Positions 49,205 to 57,969 of a DNA stretch of 64,000 nucleotides are shown here, one piece after another. The position numbers were made by a program, and so were the translations under genes. This stretch comes from Leifsonia sp. AG29 (GTDB lineage: Bacteria > Actinomycetota > Actinomycetes > Actinomycetales > Microbacteriaceae), in assembly GCF_009765225.1 (NCBI RefSeq), contig NZ_VMSF01000001.1, forward strand, positions 1,426,001 through 1,490,000, read 5' to 3'. The notes beneath the pieces are model-generated. The model did no database searches. It saw nothing but the letters and a program-made list of their open reading frames with translations, and was not told where the DNA came from. How positions within the stretch are numbered: position 1 is the stretch's first letter; each line of letters begins with the position of its first letter.

Positions 49205-49218
49205 GCTTGAACTCAAGC
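49205..49218. promoter_or_regulatory. Palindrome upstream of the YceI gene
   Basis: GCTTGA-AC-TCAAGC is a 14-bp near-perfect palindrome centred 31 bp before the YceI start. It resembles MarR-type operators (TTGA...TCAA). No MarR gene is nearby, so the regulator would act from elsewhere. Confidence 0.5.
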
Positions 49219-49242
49219 GTTCCGACACTTCGAGGAGACATC

Positions 49243-49794
49243 ATGACCATCGACATCCCGGGCTACAAGGCAGGCACCTGGACCATCGACCCCACGCACA
49301 GCGAGGTGGGCTTCAGCATCCGCCACCTGATGATCAGCAAGGTGAAGGGCGTGTTCGAGAACTTCGACGCCACCTTCGTCACCGCCGAGAACCCGCTGGA
49401 GTCGCGCGTCACCGCCAAGGCGGATGTCGCCTCGATCAACACCAAGGACAAGAACCGCGACGCCCACCTCCGCACCGGCGACTTCTTCCTCGCCGAGGAG
49501 CACCCGACGATCGACTTCGTCTCGACCGGCGTGCGCCACGAGGGCGGCGAGTTCCTCGTCGACGGCGACCTGACGATCAAGGGCGTCACCAAGCCGGTCA
49601 CGTTCGAGTTCGACTTCGGCGGCTTCGGCCAGGACCCGTACGGCAACTACAAGGCCGGCGCCACGGCCAAGACGAAGATCAACCGCGAGGACTTCGGCCT
49701 GACCTACAACGCGGCGCTCGAGACGGGCGGCATGCTGCTCGGCGACGAGGTCACGATCACGCTCGAGCTCCAGGCCGTGCTGCAGCAGGACTGA
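49243..49794 (+). CDS. YceI-family lipid-binding-like protein
   Basis: This 183-aa beta-barrel lipocalin-like protein binds polyisoprenoids in characterised relatives. It has the YceI signature TWTIDPTHSEVGFSIRHLM, NKDKNRDAHLRTGDFF-like segment, and DGDLTIKGVTKPVTFEF. There is no signal peptide, so it is cytosolic, as in many actinobacterial YceI proteins. The start follows GAGGAG. A palindromic operator-like site lies just upstream, suggesting induction by stress or a small ligand. Confidence 0.92.
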   Translation: MTIDIPGYKAGTWTIDPTHSEVGFSIRHLMISKVKGVFENFDATFVTAENPLESRVTAKADVASINTKDKNRDAHLRTGDFFLAEEHPTIDFVSTGVRHEGGEFLVDGDLTIKGVTKPVTFEFDFGGFGQDPYGNYKAGATAKTKINREDFGLTYNAALETGGMLLGDEVTITLELQAVLQQD

Positions 49795-49811
49795 CGCAGG
49801 AGACCATCCTC

Positions 49812-49876
49812 GAGAGCCGTCGGCTCCGCACCGGATTCGCCTCGGTCGAGGCGAGCCGGCGCGGCCGGCGGCTCTC
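49812..49876. terminator. Branched terminator between YceI and the FAD oxidoreductase
   Basis: The outer arms GAGAGCCG (49812-49819) and CGGCTCTC (49869-49876) enclose a second stem CGCCTCG/CGAGGCG (49838-49853). It lies between convergent genes and can work on either strand. Confidence 0.6.
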
Positions 49877-49907
49877 CGCGTTTGCGGCGTCGCCGGGGGC
49901 GACGGGC

Positions 49908-51296
49908 TCAGTGGCCGATCAGCGGCCCGAGAGCGCGCGAGACCAGCGACGGCCGCCGGGTCACACCCTCCTCGAGGTCCGCGGCCTCCATCGCGACCAG
50001 GCCGGCGTTCGCGCCGGCGAAGCGCAACGGCTCCGGCTCCCAGCGCGGGGACCGGTGCCCGACCCACGGAAGCGTGACCAGCTCCGAGGTGGTGTGGGTG
50101 AGGAGGTCGGCGAGAGTGCGCCCCGCCAAGTTGGTCGTGCTGAGGCCGTCTCCGACGTAGCCCCCGGCCCACGCCTCCCTCGACGCGTCATCGAAGCCGA
50201 CGCTCGCGTGCCAGTCGCGGGGCACCCCGAGCGGTCCTCCCCAGTGGTGCGTCACGCGCGCGCCGGCGGCGGCGGGGAACAGGGTGAAGAGCGTCCGGAT
50301 CAGGTGCGCACGCACCGTGGGCGACCGGTCGTATGCGGGGTGGATCGCACTCCCCAAGTGGTAGCGGGCACCGCGGCCGCCGAAGGCGAACCGGTTGTCG
50401 GCGGTCCGCTGTCCGTACACGATCAGATTCCGGAAGTCGGTGAAGGTCTGCCCGTGCTCGATGCCGATGCTCTCCCAGACGGCGTCCGGCAGCGGCTCCG
50501 TGGCGATCATCAGCGAGTAGAGCGGGAGGATGCGCCGGCCGACCTGGCGGACCTTCGAGCCGTAGCCCTCGGTCGCATTCACGACGACGCCAGCCTTGAC
50601 GACATGCTCCGCGCCGGCGGAGCGGGCGCGCACGACTCCCTGAGTCCAGGAGAGGACCTCCGTCTGCTCGACGATCGTGGCGCCGCGGCGCTCGACGGCG
50701 CGGGCGAGGCCGCGGACGAGCTTGCCCGGGTGAACGCGAGCGCAGGCCGGTGTGTACGTGGCCGCCACGGCGTCCGGGACCCCGAAACGCGCCTGGACCG
50801 TCTCCGTTCCCCACAAGGCGATCCGGTCGACCCCGAAGCGCTCCGACTCGGCGAACTCGGCGCGGGCGGCGTCGAGCTGCGGGCGCGACCGAGCGAAGGT
50901 CACCGTCCCGCCGCGGAGGAAGTCGCAGTCGATGCCCTCCGCCTCGGCGGCTCGGCCGACCTCGGCGACGGTGGCGACCATGGCCGACCGCATGGCGACC
51001 GCCGCATCGAACCCGTAGCGCGCCTCCAGCTTGGAGGCGGACCACGGGAACAGCGCGGAACACCAGCCGCCGTTCCGCCCGGAGGCGCCGAACCCGGCTA
51101 TGTCCTTCTCGATGAGGAGGATCCGCAGCGACGGGTCGCGCTCCTGGAGGTAGTAGGCCGTCCAGAGCCCCGTGAGACCGGCGCCCACGATCGCGACGTC
51201 GACGGTGGCGTCGTGGTCGAGCCCCGCACGCGGCTCGAACCCGCTCTCCCGCTCCGCGATCGAGTCGAACCAGAATCCGGTGGTGCGGTAGTCCAA
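49908..51296 (-). CDS. FAD-dependent oxidoreductase (DAO/PuuB-like)
   Basis: This 462-aa flavoenzyme is of the D-amino-acid oxidase fold. The dinucleotide-binding motif is VDVAIVGAGLTGLWTAYYL (about 30-48), and FGASGRNGGWCSALFPW follows, closely like gamma-glutamylputrescine oxidases and glycine/sarcosine oxidases. The late FAD motif GYVGDGLSTTNLAGRTLADL is present. The TTG start is favoured by GGAGGAG 5 nt upstream. It lies behind the aminotransferase, separated by a hairpin, so it is likely a polyamine- or amine-catabolic enzyme. No glutamate-polyamine ligase (PuuA) is nearby. Confidence 0.87.
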   Translation of the reverse strand: MDYRTTGFWFDSIAERESGFEPRAGLDHDATVDVAIVGAGLTGLWTAYYLQERDPSLRILLIEKDIAGFGASGRNGGWCSALFPWSASKLEARYGFDAAVAMRSAMVATVAEVGRAAEAEGIDCDFLRGGTVTFARSRPQLDAARAEFAESERFGVDRIALWGTETVQARFGVPDAVAATYTPACARVHPGKLVRGLARAVERRGATIVEQTEVLSWTQGVVRARSAGAEHVVKAGVVVNATEGYGSKVRQVGRRILPLYSLMIATEPLPDAVWESIGIEHGQTFTDFRNLIVYGQRTADNRFAFGGRGARYHLGSAIHPAYDRSPTVRAHLIRTLFTLFPAAAGARVTHHWGGPLGVPRDWHASVGFDDASREAWAGGYVGDGLSTTNLAGRTLADLLTHTTSELVTLPWVGHRSPRWEPEPLRFAGANAGLVAMEAADLEEGVTRRPSLVSRALGPLIGH

Positions 51297-51336
51297 CGTA
51301 CTCCTCCGTCGGTGTCTGCCCTCGCGGGCCCCAGCC

Positions 51337-51371
51337 ATGAGTCCGGGACCGCAAGGCGGTTCCGGACTCAT
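51337..51371 (-). terminator. Hairpin between aminotransferase and FAD oxidoreductase
   Basis: The 16-bp arms 51337-51352 and 51356-51371 (one G-U/mismatch position) have a 3-nt loop. On the minus strand it follows the aminotransferase stop and may attenuate read-through into the oxidoreductase gene. Confidence 0.65.
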
Positions 51372-51381
51372 CTTTGGGGGT

Positions 51382-52797
51382 CTAGAGGTGGTTCTGGGCC
51401 TCGGTGAGGACAGACTCCAGGATCTGCCGGATCTCGGTGAACTCGTCGGGCCCGATCGTGAGCGGCGGCGCCAACTGGACCACGGGGTCGCCTCGGTCGT
51501 CGGCGCGGCAGTACAGCCCCGCGTCGAAGAGAGCCTTCGACAGGAAGCCCCGCAGCAGACGCTCCGACTCGTCGTCGTCGAAGGTCTCCTTGGTGGTCTT
51601 GTCCTTGACCAGCTCGATCCCGAAGAAGTAGCCATCGCCGCGCACGTCGCCGACGATCGGGAGGGCGAGCAGCTTCTCGAGCTCCGCACGGAACAACGGG
51701 GAGTTCTCGCGGACGCGGTCGTTCAGACCCTCCTCCTCGAAGATGTCCAGGTTCTCCATCGCCACGGCCGCCGACACCGGGTGACCGCCGAACGTGTAGC
51801 CGTGGTAGAACGACGTGTTGCCGTGCTTGAAAGGCTCGTAGATCCGGTCGCTCACGATGGTCGCGCCGATGGGGGAGTAGCCGGACGTCATCGCCTTCGC
51901 GCAGGTGATCATGTCGGGAACGTACCCGTACTGGTCGCACGCGAACATGTGGCCGATCCGGCCGAACGCGCAGATGACCTCGTCGCTCACGAGAAGGACG
52001 TCGTACTTGTCGCAGATCTCGCGGACGCGCTGGAAGTAGCCGGGGGGAGGCGGGAAGCAGCCGCCGGAGTTCTGCACCGGCTCGAGGAAGATCGCCGCGA
52101 CGGTCTCGGGGCCCTCGAACTGGATCATCTCCTCGATGCGGTTGGCCGCCCAGACGCCGAAGGCCTCGAGGTCGTCCGTGGGTGCGCCCATCTCGCCCGC
52201 CCGGTAGAAGTTGGTGTTCGGGACGCGGAAGCCGCCGGGCGTCAGCGGCTCGAACATCTCCTTCATGGCCGGGATGCCCGTGATCGCCAGGGCGCCCTGC
52301 GGGGTGCCGTGGTACGCGACGGCGCGGGAGAGCACCTTGTGCTTGGTCGGCCGGCCCTGCAGCTTCCAGTAGTACTTGGCCAGCTTGAAGGCGGTCTCGA
52401 CCGCCTCGCCGCCGCCGGTGGAGAAGAAGACCCGGTTCAGGTCGCCCGGCGCGTAGTGCGCGAGGCGGTCCGCGAGCTCGATCGCATTGGGGTGGGCGTA
52501 GGACCAGATCGGGAAGAAGGCGAGCTGCTCGGCCTGCTTGGCGGCGACCTCCGCCAGGCGGCGGCGGCCGTGGCCCGCGTTCACGACGAAGAGGCCCGAG
52601 AGGCCGTCGATGTAGCGCTTGCCGTGGTCGTCCCAGATATGGTGGCCCTCGCCGCGCGTGATGATGGGGACGCCGTGGCCCTCCTCCATCACCGACTGGC
52701 GCGCGAAGTGCATCCAGAGGTGGTCGCGGGCCTTCGCCTGAAGGTCGGCCTCGTCGGGCGTGATGGGCTCGCCGAAGGTTTCAACGGTTGTCGTCAT
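51382..52797 (-). CDS. Class III aminotransferase (putrescine/diamine-pyruvate type)
   Basis: This 471-aa PLP enzyme has the lysine in PDMITCAKAMTSGYSPIG, preceded by LLVSDEVICAFGRIG with the PLP-contacting aspartate. It has the G-G-x-A phosphate-binding part (FFSTGGGEAVETAFK) and TFGGHPVSAAVAMENL. The sequence resembles SpuC-type putrescine/spermidine-pyruvate transaminases. It starts 3 bp after the Lrp stop and faces an aminoaldehyde dehydrogenase. Likely substrates are putrescine or cadaverine; a beta-alanine or omega-amino acid role is possible. Confidence 0.88.
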   Translation of the reverse strand: MTTTVETFGEPITPDEADLQAKARDHLWMHFARQSVMEEGHGVPIITRGEGHHIWDDHGKRYIDGLSGLFVVNAGHGRRRLAEVAAKQAEQLAFFPIWSYAHPNAIELADRLAHYAPGDLNRVFFSTGGGEAVETAFKLAKYYWKLQGRPTKHKVLSRAVAYHGTPQGALAITGIPAMKEMFEPLTPGGFRVPNTNFYRAGEMGAPTDDLEAFGVWAANRIEEMIQFEGPETVAAIFLEPVQNSGGCFPPPPGYFQRVREICDKYDVLLVSDEVICAFGRIGHMFACDQYGYVPDMITCAKAMTSGYSPIGATIVSDRIYEPFKHGNTSFYHGYTFGGHPVSAAVAMENLDIFEEEGLNDRVRENSPLFRAELEKLLALPIVGDVRGDGYFFGIELVKDKTTKETFDDDESERLLRGFLSKALFDAGLYCRADDRGDPVVQLAPPLTIGPDEFTEIRQILESVLTEAQNHL

Positions 52798-52800
52798 GGT

Positions 52801-53283
52801 TTATCGCGTTCCCCAGTTGTAGAACTGCTTGTGGAGTTTGAGGTACACGAACGTCTCGGTGGACAGCACGCCATCGAGCGTCCGGATCTCGGAGTTGAGC
52901 ATCGTGATGAGATCGAGGTCGTTCTCGCAGACGACCTCGGCGAGGATGTCGAAGGTGCCCGCCGTGAGCACCACGTAGTCCACCGCCGGCATCGCCGCGA
53001 GCTTGTCGGCGACCGCACGGGTGTCGCCCGTGCAGCGGACGCCGATCATGGCCTGGCGGTAGAAGCCGAGCTGCATCGGGTCGGTCACCGCCACGATCTG
53101 CATCACGCCCGACTCGGTCAGCTTCTGGACGCGCTGACGGACGGCCGCCTCGCTGAGACCGACGGCCTTGCCGATCTCCGCGTAGGACTTGCGCCCGTCG
53201 ACCTGGAGCTGCTCGATGATCGCCTTGGAGACTTCGTCGATCTGCCCGGCCTTCGTGCCATTCGTCGCCCGAGGGGTGCTCAT
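52801..53283 (-). CDS. Lrp/AsnC-family transcriptional regulator
   Basis: This 160-aa regulator has an N-terminal HTH (KAIIEQLQVDGRKSYAEIGKAVGLSEAAVRQRV, residues about 19-52, quoted in parts) and a C-terminal RAM/ACT ligand-binding domain. The ligand is usually an amino acid or related amine. It is first in the operon with the aminotransferase and divergent from the aldehyde dehydrogenase, so it probably controls both directions. CAGAAT, a -10-like hexamer, is 6 nt before its ATG. Confidence 0.9.
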   Translation of the reverse strand: MSTPRATNGTKAGQIDEVSKAIIEQLQVDGRKSYAEIGKAVGLSEAAVRQRVQKLTESGVMQIVAVTDPMQLGFYRQAMIGVRCTGDTRAVADKLAAMPAVDYVVLTAGTFDILAEVVCENDLDLITMLNSEIRTLDGVLSTETFVYLKLHKQFYNWGTR

Positions 53284-53334
53284 GGAGCGATTCTGACAGC
53301 GGAAAAGGCTCCTGGCAAGCGAATCCGCACATTC

Positions 53335-53365
53335 TTGACCGATTGGGTGTCGAAATCAGTAGACT
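53335..53365 (+). promoter_or_regulatory. Promoter of the aminoaldehyde dehydrogenase gene
   Basis: A TTGACC -35 box (53335-53340), 19-bp spacer and TAGACT -10 box (53360-53365) end 6 nt before the ATG, giving a leaderless message. It lies in the 88-bp divergent region with the Lrp gene. Confidence 0.65.
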
Positions 53366-53371
53366 CCCGGC

Positions 53372-54808
53372 ATGCAGACACCCGATCTCCGCAACTTCGT
53401 CGCGGGCCGGCACGTCGACGTGCGCGGCACCGCGGGCTTCCCCCTGATCGATCCGGCGACCGAGCAGGAGTACGCGACGTCGCCGATCTCGACCGCGGAG
53501 GACGTCGCCGACGCCTACCGGGCGGCCGAGAAGGCCTTCGCCGTCTGGAGCGAGACGACCCCGGCCGAGCGACAGCTCGCCCTCTTCCGCATCGCCGACG
53601 CGATGGAGGCGCGAGCGGAGGAGTTCGCCGACCTCGAGTCGCAGGACACGGGCAAGCCGCGGGCGAGCCTCGTCGAGGACGAGATCCTGCTGTCGGTCGA
53701 CCAGATCCGCTTCTTCGCAGGCGCCGCACGCGCGCTCGAGGGCAAGTCGGCCGGCGAGTACATGAAGGACCACACCTCCTTCATCCGCCGCGAGCCGATC
53801 GGGGTGGTCGGGCAGGTCACGCCGTGGAACTACCCGCTCAACATGGCGGTGTGGAAATTCGCGCCGGCGCTGGCGGCCGGCAACACGACGGTGCTGAAGC
53901 CGTCGGAGACGACGCCGCTGTCGACGCTGCTGCTCGCCGAGGTTGCGGCCGAGTTCCTCCCCGACGGCGTGCTGAACGTCGTGCTCGGCGACCGCACGAC
54001 CGGTGCCGCGATGACCGCGGACCCCATCCCGCAGCTGATCTCGATCACGGGCTCGGTCCGCGCCGGTATGGAGGTGGCGCGAGCCGCCTCGTTCGACCTC
54101 AAGCGCGTGCACCTGGAGCTCGGCGGCAAGGCGCCGGTGATCGTGTTCGATGACGCCGACATCGGGAAGGCGGTCGAGGGCATCGTCGCCGCGGCCTACT
54201 TCAACGCCGGCCAGGACTGCACCGCCGCGACCCGTCTGCTCGTGCAGGAGGGGATCCACGACGAGTTCGTGGCGGCCCTTTCGCAGTACGCGCGGGACAA
54301 CGCCCGCACAGGGGCGCCCCGCGAGGCGGGCGTCCTCTTCGGGCCCCTGAACAACGCGAACCAGCTGGCCCAGGTGAGCGGCTTCATCGACCGGCTGCCC
54401 GACCACGCCCGCATCGAGACCGGCGGCCGCCGGCAGGGCGATCGAGGCTACTTCTGGGAGGCGACGGTCGTGTCTGGACTGCACCAGGACGACGACGCGG
54501 TCCAGAACGAGATCTTCGGCCCGGTGCAGACCGTGCAGAGCTTCCGCGACGAGGCGGAAGCGCTCGCGAACGCGAACGGCGTGAAGTACGGCCTGGCGTC
54601 GTCGGTGTGGACGCGCGACCACGGCCGCGCGATGCGCTTCGCGAAGAGGCTGGACTTCGGCTGCGTCTGGATCAACACGCACATCCCGATCGTCGCCGAG
54701 ATGCCGCACGGGGGCTTCAAGCACTCGGGCTACGGCAAGGACCTGTCGATGTACGGCTTCGAGGACTACACCCGCATCAAGCACGTCATGTCGTATATCG
54801 GGGAGTGA
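53372..54808 (+). CDS. Aminoaldehyde dehydrogenase (PatD/YdcW-like)
   Basis: This 478-aa NAD-dependent aldehyde dehydrogenase has the catalytic glutamate in LELGGKAPVIVF and cysteine in FNAGQDCTAATRLL. The C-terminal PHGGFKHSGYGKDLSMYGFEDY is typical of gamma-aminobutyraldehyde dehydrogenases. It would oxidise the aminoaldehyde released by the adjacent transaminase (4-aminobutanal to GABA, or 5-aminopentanal to 5-aminovalerate). It is divergent from the Lrp regulator and upstream of an amino-acid/polyamine permease. Confidence 0.9.
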   Translation: MQTPDLRNFVAGRHVDVRGTAGFPLIDPATEQEYATSPISTAEDVADAYRAAEKAFAVWSETTPAERQLALFRIADAMEARAEEFADLESQDTGKPRASLVEDEILLSVDQIRFFAGAARALEGKSAGEYMKDHTSFIRREPIGVVGQVTPWNYPLNMAVWKFAPALAAGNTTVLKPSETTPLSTLLLAEVAAEFLPDGVLNVVLGDRTTGAAMTADPIPQLISITGSVRAGMEVARAASFDLKRVHLELGGKAPVIVFDDADIGKAVEGIVAAAYFNAGQDCTAATRLLVQEGIHDEFVAALSQYARDNARTGAPREAGVLFGPLNNANQLAQVSGFIDRLPDHARIETGGRRQGDRGYFWEATVVSGLHQDDDAVQNEIFGPVQTVQSFRDEAEALANANGVKYGLASSVWTRDHGRAMRFAKRLDFGCVWINTHIPIVAEMPHGGFKHSGYGKDLSMYGFEDYTRIKHVMSYIGE

Positions 54809-54883
54809 CGTCCCGCCGGGCTCCGGCGACACGCCGCGCGGTGGAAACATCCTGTCCTATAGGTATCGGCGGCCGTCCTCCGC

Positions 54884-54889
54884 TACGCT
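54884..54889 (+). promoter_or_regulatory. Putative -10 box of the APC permease
   Basis: TACGCT lies 44 bp before the permease ATG. A short palindrome CCTATAGG (54856-54863) sits just upstream, in the -35 region, and could be a regulator contact. Confidence 0.4.
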
Positions 54890-54933
54890 GCACGAACGCA
54901 CGAAGTGGTGCGGATCAGAGTGGAAGGCATCCG

Positions 54934-56466
54934 ATGTCTGCAGAACCCTCGTCCACGCACCTCGGAGACGGCGAGCACCTCGCCGTCCTCGGGTACGAGG
55001 ACTCCTTCAACCGGTCGATGACCCTGTGGGCCAACTTCGCCCTGGGCTTCACCTATCTGTCGCCGCTCGTCGGCGTGTACTCGCTGTTCGCCGTGGCGAT
55101 GGCGACCGGCGGCCCGCCCTCGATCTGGTGGATCGTCATCGTCGGGGCCGGCCAGCTGCTCGTCTCCCTCGTCTTCGGTGAGGTCGTCTCGCAGTACCCG
55201 ATCCACGGCGGCATCTACCCGTGGGCCCGGCGCCTCTGGGGGCGCCGCTACGCCTGGATGGCCGCCTGGGTCTACATCTGGGCGATGATCGTCACGATCA
55301 CCGCGGTGGCCGGCTACGGGAGCGGCTTCCTGGCCAGCCTGTTCGGGATGCCGGTGACGAAGGAATCGACGCTCGGGTTGACCGTGCTCCTCCTGGTGGT
55401 CGCGCTCGCCCTCAACTTCACGGGAACGAAGACGCTCGCGACGGTCGCGCGGATCGGCCTCGGCGCCGAGCTCATCGGCGTCATCGCGGTGGGGCTCTAC
55501 CTGCTGATCTTCGAGCGGAAGCACCCGTTCTCCGTGTTCTTCGACACGATGGGCGTCCAGGGCGACGGGTCGTACGTCGCTGCCTTCCTCGGCGCGGCGC
55601 TTGCGGGGCTCTTCCTGTTCTACGGCTTCGAGGCCTGCGGCGATGTCGCGGAGGAGGTCGCAGATCCGGCGCGCCGGATCCCCAAGGCCATGATGATGAC
55701 GATCCTCGTGGGCGGGGTCTCGGCGCTGTTCGCGTTCGGCGGCTACGTGCTCGCCGCGCCGGACCTCGAGAAGATCGTCTCGGGCAAGGACGCCGACCCG
55801 ATCCCGGGGATCCTCCAGTCCGCGCTCGGGACGGTCGGAGCGAAGATCTTCCTGGTCGTCGCGGTGACCGCCTTCCTCTCGTGCGTGCTGAGCCTCCAGG
55901 CCGCCGCGAGCCGCCTCCTGTTCTCGTTCGCGCGCGACGGCATGATCCCGGCGCACCGCTGGCTGGCCCGGGTGTCGCCGCGCACGAAGGTCCCGGTGAA
56001 CGCCCTCATCGTCGCCTGCAGCATCCCGGTCGTCATCACGCTGATCGTCTACGTGGGACCGGACGGGCTGATCACCCAGGTGACCGCCTTCGCGGTCCTC
56101 GGGATCTACGTCGCGTTCCAGTCGGTCGTGCTGGCGTCGCTCCGGCAGCGCGTCAAGGGGTGGCGTCCGGCGGGACCGTTCAGCCTGGGAGGCGCAGGTC
56201 TCGTGATCAACATCGTGGCGCTCGCTTACGGGGTGTTCGCCATGGTGCTGCTCGCCTGGCCGACGGCGACCGGGAACCCCTTCAACGACTGGATCGTGCT
56301 GATCGGGCTCGGCATCGTCGCGGGTGCCGGACTGCTGTACCTGTTCCTCGCCCGGCCGGATCGGAGCTCCGATGCGCCCGAGGGCGATGCCATCCGCGTG
56401 GCGCAGCTGCTGCGCGAGCGGCGAGCAGGGAATGTCCCCGCGCCGACCGAGGCACCGCGCGCCTGA
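54934..56466 (+). CDS. APC-family amino acid/polyamine permease
   Basis: This 510-aa transporter has twelve hydrophobic segments. The first begins SMTLWANFALGFTYLSPLVGVYSL, and YPIHGGIYPWARRLWGRRYAW is the consensus region between TM2 and TM3. It belongs to the APC superfamily, amino acid-choline-polyamine branch. Its position after the aminoaldehyde dehydrogenase suggests uptake of the diamine or amine degraded by this cluster. The ribosome-binding site is GGAAGG. Confidence 0.9.
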   Translation: MSAEPSSTHLGDGEHLAVLGYEDSFNRSMTLWANFALGFTYLSPLVGVYSLFAVAMATGGPPSIWWIVIVGAGQLLVSLVFGEVVSQYPIHGGIYPWARRLWGRRYAWMAAWVYIWAMIVTITAVAGYGSGFLASLFGMPVTKESTLGLTVLLLVVALALNFTGTKTLATVARIGLGAELIGVIAVGLYLLIFERKHPFSVFFDTMGVQGDGSYVAAFLGAALAGLFLFYGFEACGDVAEEVADPARRIPKAMMMTILVGGVSALFAFGGYVLAAPDLEKIVSGKDADPIPGILQSALGTVGAKIFLVVAVTAFLSCVLSLQAAASRLLFSFARDGMIPAHRWLARVSPRTKVPVNALIVACSIPVVITLIVYVGPDGLITQVTAFAVLGIYVAFQSVVLASLRQRVKGWRPAGPFSLGGAGLVINIVALAYGVFAMVLLAWPTATGNPFNDWIVLIGLGIVAGAGLLYLFLARPDRSSDAPEGDAIRVAQLLRERRAGNVPAPTEAPRA

Positions 56467-56503
56467 CCGTCGCCGCCCAACCGCCCGGCGCCTGACCGCC
56501 CGG

Positions 56504-56538
56504 TGAGGGCCTCCTCCGCTCGTTCGGGGAGGCCCTCA
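56504..56538. terminator. Bidirectional terminator between the permease and the ALDH operon
   Basis: The 11-bp arms TGAGGGCCTCC (56504-56514) and GGAGGCCCTCA (56528-56538) lie between convergent genes. Confidence 0.75.
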
Positions 56539-56550
56539 GCCGTTCCCGGC

Positions 56551-57969
56551 TCAGGCGTCGCGGCGCGGGATGCCCAGCGGGTTGCCGTCGCGCAGCTCGG
56601 CGGGGAGGACGTCCGCCGGAGCGTCCTGGTAGGCGATCGGGGTCAGCCAGCGGCGGATCGCCGTCGCACCGACCGAGGTGTGGACGGACGCGGTCGTCGC
56701 GGGCCACGAGCCGCCGTGATGCTGCGCCCAGCCGATCGCCACGCCGGTGGGCCAGCCGTCGAACAGGAGGCGCCCCACGCGGCCGCCGAGACGCCCGGCC
56801 AGCGCGGTCACGTCCTCGGCCGAGCCGCGGTGGATCGTCCCGGTGAGCGACGGCTCGAGGGCGTCGAGCAGTGTTTCGAGCTCCGGGTCGCTGTACCGGA
56901 CGAGCACCGACACGGGGCCGAAGCACTCGGCGAGGTAAACGGCGGGCTCGCGGAGGAACTCGTCCGCGTCGACGAGCACGAGCGACGGGGCGGACGCGTC
57001 GGACTCCGCGATGGGCTCGGTGACCACCTCCGCACCCGGCGAATCGGAGTATCGGCCGAGCCCGGTCCGGAAGGCGGCGGTCATGCCCTCGGTGAGCTGC
57101 CGGCTCGCGGGCGCCGAGGCCAGGGCGGCTCGCGCGGCATCCTCGATGCCGCCGCCGCGAGGGACGAAGACGAGTCCGGGCTTCGTGCAGTACTGCCCGG
57201 CGTCCCGGGTGAACGAGGCCACCAGGCCCGCGCCGATCGCCTCCGCTCGCTCGGCCGCGGCCGATGCGGTGACGACGACCGGATTGATGCTGCCCAGCTC
57301 CCCGTAGAAGGGGATCGGTTGCGGACGGCCGGCGGCGAGATCGAACAGGGCCCGTCCGCCGCGCTCCGATCCAGTGAAGCCGGCCGCCGCGACGCCCGAG
57401 TGCTGGACGAGCTCGCGCCCCGCCTCCATGCCCTCGACCAGGGTCAGCCAGCCGGGAGGCAGCGCCTGTGCCGCGAGAGCGGCCGTGCGGCGTGAGAGCT
57501 CCGGGTGCCCGGGGTGAGCCTTCACGACAACGGGGCAGCCTGCTGCGAGCGCCGACGCCGTGTCGTTTCCGAGCACCGAGAAGGCGAAGGGGAAGTTCGA
57601 CGCCGTGTAGACGGCGACCGGGCCGAGCGGCCGGAGCATGCGCCGGAGGTCCGGTCGAGGGGGGATCGACCCCGGATCCGGGGACTCGACGACCGCTTCC
57701 AGGTAGGCGCCCTCGCGGACCACGGCGCCGAAGAACCGGAGTTGCGCCGCGGTCCGGGCCACCTCACCGGTCAGGCGCGTCTCCGCCAGATGGGTCTCGC
57801 GTGCCGCGAGCGCGACCAGCTCGTCGCGATCCGCTTCCAGTGAAGCAGCGAGCGCCTCCAGCCACCTGCTGCGTTCGGCGCGCGTCGCGCCGGTGCGGAA
57901 CGCGGCGCGGGCAGCGGCAACGGCCTCGTCGACCGAGACGGCGGCGCCGGCGGTCTCGACGCCCGTCAT
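56551..57969 (-). CDS. Aldehyde dehydrogenase (2-oxoglutarate semialdehyde-like)
   Basis: This 472-aa enzyme belongs to the NADP-type branch related to 2,5-dioxovalerate/ketoglutarate semialdehyde dehydrogenase: VYTASNFPFAFSVLGNDTASALAAG, glutamate in YGELGSINPVVV, catalytic cysteine in AGQYCTKPGLVF. It is last in a three-gene overlapping operon behind a CoA-transferase and an acyl-CoA dehydrogenase. By context it could produce a dicarboxylate such as glutarate from its semialdehyde; its true substrate is unproven. Confidence 0.87.
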   Translation of the reverse strand: MTGVETAGAAVSVDEAVAAARAAFRTGATRAERSRWLEALAASLEADRDELVALAARETHLAETRLTGEVARTAAQLRFFGAVVREGAYLEAVVESPDPGSIPPRPDLRRMLRPLGPVAVYTASNFPFAFSVLGNDTASALAAGCPVVVKAHPGHPELSRRTAALAAQALPPGWLTLVEGMEAGRELVQHSGVAAAGFTGSERGGRALFDLAAGRPQPIPFYGELGSINPVVVTASAAAERAEAIGAGLVASFTRDAGQYCTKPGLVFVPRGGGIEDAARAALASAPASRQLTEGMTAAFRTGLGRYSDSPGAEVVTEPIAESDASAPSLVLVDADEFLREPAVYLAECFGPVSVLVRYSDPELETLLDALEPSLTGTIHRGSAEDVTALAGRLGGRVGRLLFDGWPTGVAIGWAQHHGGSWPATTASVHTSVGATAIRRWLTPIAYQDAPADVLPAELRDGNPLGIPRRDA

